This document shows positions 6,223 to 13,887 of a stretch of 17,861 bases of DNA, piece by piece. Made by a program: the position numbers and the translations under genes. Numbering within the stretch: the first letter of the stretch is position 1; the number at the start of each line of letters is the position of its first letter. This DNA comes from Lachnospiraceae bacterium UBA1766 (lineage in GTDB: Bacteria; Bacillota; Clostridia; Lachnospirales; Lachnospiraceae): contig DCGY01000049.1 of NCBI GenBank assembly GCA_002314715.1, positions 1-17,861 of the forward strand, read 5' to 3'. The notes beneath the pieces are model-generated. The model made no database searches. It saw nothing but the letters and a program-made list of their open reading frames with translations, and was not told the origin of the DNA.

Positions 6223-8148
6223 CTATACTCCTGTTTCAAGTATCAGTCTATCATATATTTCGGTCAAAATCTGAATCATTTTAGAGGCAAGGTTATATCC
6301 GTTCTGATATTTTACCAAATTTACCGCTTCTTCGTCCTCATCGACGCCGGAAATGGATAATCTCTGGTTCTGAATGGTCTCGGAAATATTGCTGCTGTTC
6401 TGATAAAGGGAGTTTGCTCTGGAGGCATTCAATGCCACATCGGACAAAATTCCCTGCAAAAATTCGGAAGCGCTTGCTCCTCGGAAATTCATTTTGGTCT
6501 TGTCATTTACCATGTCACGAAGTTCCTTTAAAAGGTCTCCCTGATCCGGTCCGTCACCCTCCTGGAAGCGGTTTGCCAATCTGCCGGCATCCAAATCCAA
6601 TGCCTTCAGAATCTGTACATTGCCTGCGGTCAGCCGATAGTAGCTGTCACTGGTCACATCTACCACCATGCTCTTGCCGGTGGACAGATAGGTGTTGTAA
6701 TCAAAGGTATCGTAACGGTAATCATCCTTAAATTCCATCTGTTCGGTGGCCATGTCATCCTTGCCGGTAAAAAGCAGGGTGCCTTTTTGGCCCACATCGG
6801 AATATCCGGACTTTAACACGTCGTTAAACTTCTGGGAGAAGGTACGAAGCCACTCATTCATCTGACGCATATAATAGGGAATTCCCTGATAGTTTACATC
6901 CTTACCTATGGTGGCATCTCTGCCCTTTAGGTTGGAAGGAAGTCTGCTGTCATTTCTGGTACTGTCGGAGAGGGTAAATGTATACTCTACGATTTCCTGT
7001 CCGGCGGTATCATAGCTCTTCTCATAGCTCCAGCTGTCGAAGTAGAAAAGCTGATTATTGAGGTTAATAATGCCTCCCTGGTCGGTCAGGTTCAGCTTAT
7101 TCAAATCCTTCAGGTAATCGGCGGTGACCTGGATGGTTACGGTTTCCCGTACGTTGTCTGCCGCCATGCCGGTACCGGAAATCTTGCCGTAGAAATTCTC
7201 TCCGTTATTACCGTCACGCATCTCGATCAGGCCCTTTAGGGTACCGCCAAGATAGGTGTTGTACATATTGAATTTTTCACCGCTATCCGTCCAATAAATA
7301 TCGTATAAACCGTCTACATCGGTCTGATTGACCTTTTCGTAATCCTTGCGGGCATGAACCTCCAGGCCATTGTAGGCGCTGCCGTCTACCAGGATTTCTC
7401 CGCCTGCAATACGTACCAGGCAGCGATTTGCTCCGGTGACACGCTCGGGCTGATTGGGGTCTACGATAGGGGTTTCCGTTACTTCTACGGTTACCAGCTC
7501 GGACAGCTGGTCAATAATCAAATCTCTTCTGTCACGAAGCTCATTGGCCGAAATGCCGGTCAATTCAATGGTATTGATCTGGTTGTTCAAAGTAGCAATT
7601 TCACTTGCCAAAGAATTTAACTGATCTACCTTGGTCTTCAATTCCAGGTTCAAATCCTTCTGTAAGACTTCCATATTGCCTGCCAGTCCGTTAAAATACT
7701 CGGTCAGTGCACCGGCATAGCCCACGAACTGGGTCTTGGCGGTAACGGAACTGGGAGTCTTTAGAAGCTCCTCCATACCGTTAATCATCAACTGATCAAA
7801 GACAGTCTGGAATCCGGCCTTGGAACCATCATCATCAAAGTAGGTCTCGATCTGCTTCATGTAGTACTGCTTCATGTCGTATTCGCCCACAGTGGCATTG
7901 TTGTTCCAGTATTTGGTGTCATAGAACTGATCTCTCACGCGTTCTACCGCCAGTGTTTCCACACCGGCGCCGGCACAACCGTACTGCTGGAATACGCGGA
8001 TGGGGCTGCTGGCCTGCTGGCTTACCTGCTGGCGGCTGTAGCCATCCGTCTGAACATTGGAAATATTGTTGGAGGTAGTGTTCAAAGCGGCATTGCTTGC
8101 AAGCAAACCTGTATAAGCAATATTTAATCCAAAAAACTGTGATGCCAT
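6223..8148 (-). CDS. flgK: Hook-associated protein FlgK (HAP1), first of two copies by chain position 5
   Basis: FlgK forms the junction ring on the distal end of the hook. This 641-residue copy opens with FFGLNIAYTGLLASNAALNT and NNISNVQTDGYSRQQ, the conserved D0 region of rod/hook/HAP proteins. It ends with DEEAVNLVKYQNGYNLASKM, the conserved C-terminal helix that packs against it. The middle (about 200-520) is variable and mostly beta-type. No cysteine-rich or transmembrane segment is visible beyond one isolated Cys in each half. GGAGG seven bases before the ATG supports the start. It follows a second flgK-like gene after 18 bases, so the two were probably produced by duplication and have diverged over the central domain. 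Which copy builds the classical HAP1 ring cannot be told from sequence. Confidence 0.92.
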   Translation of the reverse strand: MASQFFGLNIAYTGLLASNAALNTTSNNISNVQTDGYSRQQVSQQASSPIRVFQQYGCAGAGVETLAVERVRDQFYDTKYWNNNATVGEYDMKQYYMKQIETYFDDDGSKAGFQTVFDQLMINGMEELLKTPSSVTAKTQFVGYAGALTEYFNGLAGNMEVLQKDLNLELKTKVDQLNSLASEIATLNNQINTIELTGISANELRDRRDLIIDQLSELVTVEVTETPIVDPNQPERVTGANRCLVRIAGGEILVDGSAYNGLEVHARKDYEKVNQTDVDGLYDIYWTDSGEKFNMYNTYLGGTLKGLIEMRDGNNGENFYGKISGTGMAADNVRETVTIQVTADYLKDLNKLNLTDQGGIINLNNQLFYFDSWSYEKSYDTAGQEIVEYTFTLSDSTRNDSRLPSNLKGRDATIGKDVNYQGIPYYMRQMNEWLRTFSQKFNDVLKSGYSDVGQKGTLLFTGKDDMATEQMEFKDDYRYDTFDYNTYLSTGKSMVVDVTSDSYYRLTAGNVQILKALDLDAGRLANRFQEGDGPDQGDLLKELRDMVNDKTKMNFRGASASEFLQGILSDVALNASRANSLYQNSSNISETIQNQRLSISGVDEDEEAVNLVKYQNGYNLASKMIQILTEIYDRLILETGV

Positions 8149-8166
8149 CTTTTACCCTCCTTTTCT

Positions 8167-9906
8167 TTAACTGAATAATGTAGAAATCATATGGCTGAGC
8201 ATTTCGCTTACGGCGTTGATATAACGACTGGAAGCGTTGTATGCGTTCTGTAGCTTAATCATATTGGCCAGCTCTTCGTCCGAAGATACGCCGATGACCT
8301 GTTCTCTGGCATTCTGGGTATATTCCACGGTGTCCTGCTGGGTCTGGTAAACGCTCTGGAATACGTAACCGCTGTTGGCTACCTGGCTTACCAAATCGGA
8401 ATAATATTCAATAAAATTGGTTCGTTTCTGTACCTTGGGATTCAGGGTGTATGCCTCCTCGGAGAAAGCATCCTGAAGCTTCTGTACGGTTTCTTTATCG
8501 TAGCTGCCGTCCTCTAAACGGAAGCCCAGCATACCGGGTTTCTGCATAATATCCTGATTGATAACGATACTGCCTACGGTATAAAGGCTGTCCCGATCGG
8601 TTGCGCTTTCTTCAACATATACCCAGTAATCGCCATAATTGCCGTACTCATCGGTAGCGGTAATCTGCTTGAAACCATCTTTTGCAGAGGTCTTGCTGAA
8701 CATCTGCACCGGCTTGCCTTCGTCATCCCGAAGATATCCGCCAATCTGGCCCTCACAATAACGGGCATTTTCCAAAACGGTTCCATCACTCAAGGTAAGG
8801 TTGCCCTGCTTTACGCCGGCGCCCTCTGCCAAAATAGAATTGATGGAAGTAGTAACGCCGTGAATCAGCTGGTCAAATTCTGCCTGAATATTCATGATAA
8901 CGGACTGCTCCACAGCGGAATAGTCGGTTGTAATATCAGTATAATTGGCACGATGGTCGCCTCTTGCCAAAAGCATTGCTTTTACGCCACCTACATCGCT
9001 GTCCAGCTCGGTGGAAATGGTTCTGGACAAATCAAAAACCAATGCGCCTTCTGTGCTGTAATTTCTGTGGCCGAATTCGTCCTCGGTATAATGCGCATTC
9101 TGTGGCCAGAAGGGGGTGTAGAAGCCGGTTACTTCATCCTGCTTCAACCCAATTTCATAGCACATACTTCCTTTTACGAAGTCGGTACCTTCTATTTTTA
9201 CGGAAACGTTTCCTGTAATTTCCTCGGTCCATGAGAGATTTACCAGCTGGGACAATTCATCCAACAGCATATTTCTGGTATCTCTGTAATCATTTGCTTT
9301 TTCAATTCCACCGCTTTCGATGGAACGAATCTTATCATTCAACTCTAAAATCTGTTTGCCGTAGTCATTTACCTTATCAATCTGCTGCTTTATCTGGGCA
9401 TTCAAATTGTCCTGATAATTGGACAGGCCCTCGTAAACCTCGTTGGCACGCTCTACAAACTCTGCACATCTTTGTACCAAAAGGCCCTGTGTTACGGAGC
9501 TGGCAGGATCCTTGGCCAGTTCCTGGATAGAAGTCCAAAGGTCGCTGACATTGGTCTGGAACGCTTCGCCGGAGAGTTCACCCAATAAGGATTCGGTCTC
9601 ACTCATAACATTGGTAGAGACTTCATAGAACATACAACGACCGGATTCCTCACGGTAGGTTTTGTCCAGGAAATAATCTCTGATTTGTTTTACACGGGAA
9701 TAAGTTGTTCCGAGACCTACCTGCTGGTAAGATACGGCAGAGGCGGTTTTTGACAGGGTTACGTAGTTCTTCTCAGACTGCTGTGCCTGCTGTCTGGTGT
9801 AGCCTACGGTATCCACATTAGATAAATTATGCGCTGTGGTGTTCAGCGCATTTTGACTGGTTTGTAAACCGGATGTTCCTATATATAAACTTCCCATCAA
9901 CGACAT
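8167..9906 (-). CDS. flgK: Hook-associated protein FlgK paralogue, promoter-proximal copy
   Basis: This 579-residue protein carries the same N-terminal HAP signature, SLYIGTSGLQTSQNALNTTA with NLSNVDTVGYTRQQ, and a C-terminal D0 helix containing DEELANMIKLQNAYNASSRY. It is therefore a complete FlgK-type protein and not a fragment, and it lies immediately upstream of the other copy. A coiled region near residues 150-200 (YEGLSNYQDNLNAQIKQQID) matches the D1 helices of FlgK. The two copies are clearly homologous at both ends but look very different in the centre. The ATG at 9906 has GAGGTGAT as ribosome site. It follows flgN after 32 bases. Both copies being used in one junction, or under different conditions, is open. 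Confidence 0.92.
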   Translation of the reverse strand: MSLMGSLYIGTSGLQTSQNALNTTAHNLSNVDTVGYTRQQAQQSEKNYVTLSKTASAVSYQQVGLGTTYSRVKQIRDYFLDKTYREESGRCMFYEVSTNVMSETESLLGELSGEAFQTNVSDLWTSIQELAKDPASSVTQGLLVQRCAEFVERANEVYEGLSNYQDNLNAQIKQQIDKVNDYGKQILELNDKIRSIESGGIEKANDYRDTRNMLLDELSQLVNLSWTEEITGNVSVKIEGTDFVKGSMCYEIGLKQDEVTGFYTPFWPQNAHYTEDEFGHRNYSTEGALVFDLSRTISTELDSDVGGVKAMLLARGDHRANYTDITTDYSAVEQSVIMNIQAEFDQLIHGVTTSINSILAEGAGVKQGNLTLSDGTVLENARYCEGQIGGYLRDDEGKPVQMFSKTSAKDGFKQITATDEYGNYGDYWVYVEESATDRDSLYTVGSIVINQDIMQKPGMLGFRLEDGSYDKETVQKLQDAFSEEAYTLNPKVQKRTNFIEYYSDLVSQVANSGYVFQSVYQTQQDTVEYTQNAREQVIGVSSDEELANMIKLQNAYNASSRYINAVSEMLSHMISTLFS

Positions 9907-9938
9907 AATATATCACCTCAACATTCCACAAGGGGAGG

Positions 9939-10457
9939 CTACTGCTTCGCGTCAAAGCCTCCGGCACTTACGCCCATGGTATTCCCGGTATTGTAAGCAC
10001 CTCTGTTATAATTCGCTGTCTCAGGAGCAGATTTCATGGACTGTAACAAATTCATTTCATAAGTCACCATTTCCAGACAATTGTCCAAAAGTTCCTTATT
10101 CTGCTCATTGACACGCTTCAGCTCTCTGACGGATACCTGGAGACGGTCGTAAGCAGTCGCAAGTGCTTTCTGCTCACTGGGTCTGGAAGCCAGCATCTCG
10201 ATCAGATCGGTAAGCTTCAGTGTTTTAACATCCTTGTTTAACACATTGGCAACATCAGCTGTTACTTCTGCCCGCTTCTTTTCAAGCGAAGTAACTCTGT
10301 TTACAGCCGTCTGCTCTTCATCCGTGACCTGCTGTAAACGTTCCAAATCACCGCTTACGATAATCGGTGTCTTTTTTTGAGATAACCCAAGTAGCCCCTC
10401 ATATTCACTGCATTCTTTTTCCAGTACATCTATCAGGTTTTCCATTAAACTTGCCAC
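9939..10457 (-). CDS. flgN: FlgN family export chaperone for FlgK/FlgL
   Basis: FlgN is a cytosolic chaperone that keeps the junction proteins FlgK and FlgL unfolded for flagellar export. The 172-residue protein has the family architecture: an N-terminal helix MENLIDVLEKECSEYEGLLG, a long charged coiled coil to about residue 140, and a Gly/Asn-rich flexible tail (NTGNTMGVSAGG). The best start is a GTG at 10457, because ATGAGGTAA at the end of flgM provides a ribosome site eight bases away; the ATG four codons later would be 20 bases away. It lies five bases after flgM and directly before both flgK genes, its expected clients, as in B. subtilis yvyG-flgK. Confidence 0.88.
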   Translation of the reverse strand: MASLMENLIDVLEKECSEYEGLLGLSQKKTPIIVSGDLERLQQVTDEEQTAVNRVTSLEKKRAEVTADVANVLNKDVKTLKLTDLIEMLASRPSEQKALATAYDRLQVSVRELKRVNEQNKELLDNCLEMVTYEMNLLQSMKSAPETANYNRGAYNTGNTMGVSAGGFDAKQ

Positions 10458-10462
10458 TTAGA

Positions 10463-10738
10463 TTACCTCATTTCCTCATACTTCTTTAAAAGTTTTTCTG
10501 CAAAGCTTTCTGCACTTACTTCGTAGGTGCCGCTCTGAATCTTTGCCTTAATGGGTGCGGTAACATCCTCACGAATGTCTGCACTGCCGGCAATTGCAGC
10601 CTTTGCAGTCTGGATATCCTTGCCAAAGCTACTAATCTGTAACTGGTCGCTGGAATATGCCTTCTGAGCCTTCTGCGCACGATTTACTTTCTGTGACTGG
10701 TAAACCTGCTGAATCTGGTTATACGCTTCAATACGCAT
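10463..10738 (-). CDS. flgM: Anti-sigma-28 factor FlgM
   Basis: FlgM binds sigma-28 in the cytosol and holds it inactive until the hook is complete, when release or export of FlgM frees it. The ATG at 10738 gives 91 residues starting MRIEAYNQIQQVYQSQKVNR. The C-terminal sigma-binding part has the family pattern DQLQISSFGKDIQTAK, then ADIREDVTAPIKAKIQSG and TYEVSAESFAEKLLKKY. The start is fixed by AAAGGAGGAG immediately upstream. A longer in-frame reading from 10852 would begin inside the preceding terminator and run across the promoter, so I reject it. It is the first gene of the flgM-csrA operon and is driven by a consensus sigma-28 promoter, so FlgM is under feedback of its own target. Confidence 0.94.
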   Translation of the reverse strand: MRIEAYNQIQQVYQSQKVNRAQKAQKAYSSDQLQISSFGKDIQTAKAAIAGSADIREDVTAPIKAKIQSGTYEVSAESFAEKLLKKYEEMR

Positions 10739-10781
10739 TTCGACTCCTCCTTTCTTGGCCATACTTTTGTGTTCATATTCT

Positions 10782-10808
10782 TTATCGGCATGGTCCGAAA
10801 AAACTTTA
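10782..10808 (-). promoter_or_regulatory. Consensus sigma-28 promoter for the flgM operon
   Basis: The minus strand reads TAAA (10808-10805), exactly 15 bases, then GCCGATAA (10789-10782), an exact match to the published sigma-28 consensus in both elements and spacing. Transcription should begin near 10775, about 37 nt before the flgM ATG. It lies between the upstream terminator and the flgM ribosome site, so it marks the start of the late flagellar operon. Confidence 0.9.
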
Positions 10809-10850
10809 GAGCATATTTTGAAATTCCAAAAAGCATTCTCTATTTCAAGC

Positions 10851-10895
10851 AAAAAACCGGAGAAATCTCTGTTTTACTGAGTTTCATCCGGTTTT
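10851..10895 (-). terminator. Intrinsic terminator after the sugar-binding lipoprotein gene
   Basis: In the transcribed direction AAAACCGGA pairs with TCCGGTTTT, with an inner GAAACTC/GAGATTTC pairing, followed by a run of six T. The lipoprotein TAA stop (10876-10874) lies in the loop region, so the last codons form the 5' arm. It separates the chemosensory unit from the flagellar operon. Confidence 0.85.
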
Positions 10896-11866
10896 AACCA
10901 CATTCCTTCTGTTACGTAAAATAATTTTTCCGGCTGTTCTTCGGCCAAAAGTTTACGAATGACTTCCAGTACACGGGGACCATGATTGGGGTTACATTCT
11001 GCGATACAGCCGATTTTTCCCTCCTGTACCAAATCCTGTGCCACCCGGCTGACTCCGTCAAAAGCAAGAATCAGAATCTCACCCTCCAATAAATTGGTGC
11101 CTGCCACCTTTCCCGCTTCCTCAATGGCCAGAATGGCTCCTCTGGCCTCGTTATCGTTTTCGCAGTATACCACATTAATCTCCTCGTGTTCATCCAAAAG
11201 ATTGGCCATAACTTCCTTTCCCTTGGTCTGAGTGAAATCTCCGCTAACCTGTGCCACCAGGTCCCAGCCGTACTGCTCCACCGCAGCATCCAGAGCCTTC
11301 GTACGTCCAATCTGGGCAGAAGCACCCAAAGTACCCTGTATGTCGGCGATGTGTACCTGGCTGTCTTCGATTTCGTTGGCATCCAGATAATCCCTCAGCC
11401 AATCCACCACACGATTTCCTTCTGAAACAAAATCAGAACCAATCCAACAGGTAAACAGTGATTCATCCTGTACATCCACCATGCGATCGATTACGATGAC
11501 CGGTATGCCCGCGTCCTTCGCTTCTCGAAGCACCGTGTCCCAACCGGTTTCGGTAACCGGTGCCAGGACGATAAAATCTACTTCCTTTTGGATAAAGGTT
11601 CTGATTGCCATAATCTGGTTGGCCTGCTTCTGCTGACCATCCTCAATAATCAATTCAAATCCGTTTTCTCTGCAGAGGCTTTTCTTGATAGACTCTGTAT
11701 TGGCATTTCTCCAATCAGACTCCGCACCAAGCTGTGAAAAGCCCACTACGATATATTCGTCCTTGTTTGACTGGGTTGTATCATCCTTTTCCTGCTTCCC
11801 ATTTTTCCCGCAGGCGGTGAAACACAACAGGCATATCATACAAATCAGAATATATCTTATTTTCAT
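10874..11866 (-). CDS. YtfQ-type sugar-binding lipoprotein, without its own permease
   Basis: The 330-residue protein starts with a lipoprotein signal, a hydrophobic stretch ending CFTAC with the lipidated Cys at residue 19, so it should be anchored on the outer face of the membrane. The mature part is a type I periplasmic-binding fold (Peripla_BP_4) strikingly like E. coli YtfQ, the galactofuranose-binding protein: VGFSQLGAESDWR at 41-53, DGQQKQANQI at 76-85, APVTETGW and EAKDAGIPVIVIDR around 102-128, QGTLGAS at 177-183, and GDFTQTKGKEVM at 209-220. It is the second gene after a chemoreceptor, 35 bases downstream, while a complete YtfQ-RT-YjfF importer lies farther upstream with its own binding protein. 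It could hand sugar to the chemoreceptor, feed the importer, or both. A furanose or related sugar ligand is a family-based guess. GAGGT seven bases before the ATG supports the start. Confidence 0.85.
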   Translation of the reverse strand: MKIRYILICMICLLCFTACGKNGKQEKDDTTQSNKDEYIVVGFSQLGAESDWRNANTESIKKSLCRENGFELIIEDGQQKQANQIMAIRTFIQKEVDFIVLAPVTETGWDTVLREAKDAGIPVIVIDRMVDVQDESLFTCWIGSDFVSEGNRVVDWLRDYLDANEIEDSQVHIADIQGTLGASAQIGRTKALDAAVEQYGWDLVAQVSGDFTQTKGKEVMANLLDEHEEINVVYCENDNEARGAILAIEEAGKVAGTNLLEGEILILAFDGVSRVAQDLVQEGKIGCIAECNPNHGPRVLEVIRKLLAEEQPEKLFYVTEGMWLKPDETQ

Positions 11867-11901
11867 CTATGACCTCACTTTTTGTTTCGGCATTCCGCTC
11901 T

Positions 11902-13740
11902 TTATTCGTGGAAATAAGCCATAATTCTGTCAAGCTCCAATGCCATTTCATTCATCTGTTCGCAGTAATCGCTAACCTTCTGAATTTCCAACAGCATATC
12001 TCCTACATGATGGGTTACCTCTTCGTTGCTGGCGGTATTTTGCTGACTGAATGCACTTAAGCCCTGAACATTGTCGATTACATTCTCCTTGTACTCGGTC
12101 AGGTTCTCTGTCTTATTGGCAATTTCAGCGATTTCACGAGCGGAATTATCGATATTTGCACTCAATTCCTGATACTTCTTCTGGGTCTTGAGAATGCTCT
12201 CCTGTTCCTTAACAATTAAGGAATTCACATCGCCGATACGTTTTACGGAAGTCTTGGACATATCGGTAATATGCTTTGCAATACGCTTAATCATTTCAGC
12301 ACCTTCCGCACTCTGATCGGAAAGGTTACGAATCTCTTCTGCCACAACCGCAAATCCACGGCCCTGATCTCCTGCCTTCGCTGCCTCGATGGAAGCGTTC
12401 AAAGAAAGGAGCTTTGTCTGTTCGGAAATATTTAAAATCAACTCCACGGCCTGACCAATCTCTGCAATGGAATCATTGGTCTGACTAATCTGCTTGGAGA
12501 TATCCTCAACTGCGGAAACTGTCTTTTCACTGTTGCGGAGAATACCCTCCATGTTGGCCATGGCCTCTTCATTGGACTTCAAGACAGTCTGGGTATCATC
12601 TCCCAGCTTTTCTACATTTGCATCGATATCGTTTACAACGTTACCGATTTCAATCATCTGGCTGTTGATGTCCTGTACATTCAAGTCCATAGAAGCGGCT
12701 GCATTACTAAGCTCCTCCATGGTACTGTTAATCTGCTCTGCGATTGTCGTATTGTTACGGCTAAGGTCTGTTACCTGGTGAATGCCACCGATTAATTCGT
12801 TGGAGGTATTCTTTACGTGATTGATGGTATCTCTCAGGTTCTTCTGCATGAAAGAGGTGGAATCCGTCAAAATACCAAACTCCCGGATCAGAGACTTCTT
12901 GGATTCTCTGACAGCAATATTACCTTTTGCCAGTTCATCCACGTCATGTCCCACCTTGCGGAAGGTCTCTGCAATCTTCTTGCCTGCGAAGTAACAAACT
13001 GCAGCAAACACTCCAAATAATAAAATAGCAACAATAATAAGACTGATGGTAAAGGACTTCACAGCCTTTTCGTAATCCGTTTTGGGCTGTGCAGCAAAAG
13101 CGATACAATTCACCTTGCCATCCCGATAAATCGGCATATAATAACCGAAATATTCCTTGCCTTCAATGGTAACGGTATCGTCATAGAAACCATCTCCGAT
13201 TTCCTCCACGGATTTCTCCATTTCGATTTCACGGATTCGGTAATCATTCTCGTTCTTGATGGAGGTGGTACATGGAATACCCTCCATGATAATCGCCATC
13301 TCAATGTCCATATCCTTTAAGCTGTCCAAATATTCATAATAGTTGGAAGCATTCATGGCGGTAATGTTATTCTGGTCACAATAACCGGTCAGGTTGCTGG
13401 TAACCACATACAGTGTTTCCTCTACGCTCTTCTTCAGATTGTTCTTGGTAAGAACCAGAGAGGAAGTACCGATAATCAGAATTGTCACAAAAATCGGCAG
13501 CATTGCCATGGCCATCAGCAAAACGAAAACGCTGAACGTAAAATGCTTCCCGGATTTAATACTTTCTTCCCGGCTCAAATCCATTTCCTTCTTTGCAGTA
13601 GCCTTCGCCTTCTTCAGCACTTTCTTTATTTTGGAAAAAAGCATCTTGAAAAATGTACCGATTCCGCCTGCACCCTTCTTGGCACCCTTTCCTATTTTAC
13701 CTAAAACATTTTTAACTCCATTGGATGATTCTTTTTTCAT
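11902..13740 (-). CDS. Methyl-accepting chemotaxis protein
   Basis: This 612-residue receptor has a Lys/Gly-rich cytoplasmic extension (about 1-66), a transmembrane helix (about 68-97), a short extracellular domain of about 130 residues, a second helix (about 229-252) and a HAMP-like segment to about 305. The rest is a long coiled-coil signalling domain. Its hairpin tip, EQTKLLSLNASIEAAKAGDQ at 440-459 then GRGFAVVAEEIRNLSDQS at 460-477, is the conserved CheA/CheW contact. The extracellular part, with CTTSIKNENDYRI and GKEYFGYYMPIYRDGKV, resembles a single Cache domain. It forms a transcription unit with the YtfQ-like lipoprotein, so that protein may present the ligand. The ATG at 13740 has GGGGG nine bases upstream. 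A housekeeping promoter, and no sigma-28 site, precedes it. Confidence 0.93.
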   Translation of the reverse strand: MKKESSNGVKNVLGKIGKGAKKGAGGIGTFFKMLFSKIKKVLKKAKATAKKEMDLSREESIKSGKHFTFSVFVLLMAMAMLPIFVTILIIGTSSLVLTKNNLKKSVEETLYVVTSNLTGYCDQNNITAMNASNYYEYLDSLKDMDIEMAIIMEGIPCTTSIKNENDYRIREIEMEKSVEEIGDGFYDDTVTIEGKEYFGYYMPIYRDGKVNCIAFAAQPKTDYEKAVKSFTISLIIVAILLFGVFAAVCYFAGKKIAETFRKVGHDVDELAKGNIAVRESKKSLIREFGILTDSTSFMQKNLRDTINHVKNTSNELIGGIHQVTDLSRNNTTIAEQINSTMEELSNAAASMDLNVQDINSQMIEIGNVVNDIDANVEKLGDDTQTVLKSNEEAMANMEGILRNSEKTVSAVEDISKQISQTNDSIAEIGQAVELILNISEQTKLLSLNASIEAAKAGDQGRGFAVVAEEIRNLSDQSAEGAEMIKRIAKHITDMSKTSVKRIGDVNSLIVKEQESILKTQKKYQELSANIDNSAREIAEIANKTENLTEYKENVIDNVQGLSAFSQQNTASNEEVTHHVGDMLLEIQKVSDYCEQMNEMALELDRIMAYFHE

Positions 13741-13798
13741 ATTCTGTATCCCCCATTACGAGTAAACATAATCCTTCTTCGCCCATCAAAGTGAAGAA

Positions 13799-13830
13799 CG
13801 GACCACCTATATTATATCATAGGCAGTCCG
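13799..13830 (-). terminator. Terminator hairpin ending the sugar importer operon
   Basis: CGGACTGCCTAT pairs with ATAGGTGGTCCG (12 bp, two G-U wobbles) around an eight-base loop, followed on the minus strand by TTCTTCACTTT. It lies 58 bases after the last permease gene. The T tract is interrupted, so read-through into the chemoreceptor gene is possible. The loop also contains a promoter -10 element. Confidence 0.65.
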
Positions 13831-13839
13831 TTTCTTCAA
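13811..13839 (-). promoter_or_regulatory. Housekeeping (sigma-A type) promoter for the chemoreceptor gene
   Basis: The minus strand reads TTGAAG (13839-13834), 17 bases, then TATAAT (13816-13811), with TG one base before the -10 (extended -10). Four of six -35 positions and all -10 positions match. Transcription would begin near 13804, inside the distal arm of the terminator, so transcripts from here cannot form that hairpin. The leader is about 64 nt. Confidence 0.7.
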
Positions 13840-13887
13840 ATATATTTCTTTTCATTTAGGGGCGAAAATAGTTATTTTTTGCGCATT

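Noticed and set aside
8860..9234. Plus-strand reading frame of 124 codons opposite the promoter-proximal flgK
   Set aside because: It is wholly inside a real gene on the other strand. The protein is Cys-rich and low in charge, typical of an antisense shadow.
10463..10852. A longer FlgM with 38 extra N-terminal residues starting at 10852
   Set aside because: It would start within the preceding terminator and run through the sigma-28 promoter. The ATG at 10738 has an excellent AAAGGAGGAG site and gives the normal family length.
11071..11382. Minus-strand alternative frame of 103 codons inside the sugar-binding lipoprotein
   Set aside because: The product is Arg/Trp-rich with no recognisable pattern, and the main frame has clear YtfQ motifs.
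13840..13887. AT-rich stretch with a possible hairpin just after the YjfF-type gene
   Set aside because: The pairing (GCG and AAAATA arms) needs a bulge of several bases and is much weaker than the hairpin at 13799-13830.
13741..13887. A sigma-28 promoter for the chemoreceptor gene
   Set aside because: Chemoreceptor genes often use sigma-28, so I looked for TAAA with a CGATA element at 15-16 bases. None is present; a housekeeping-type promoter fits better.
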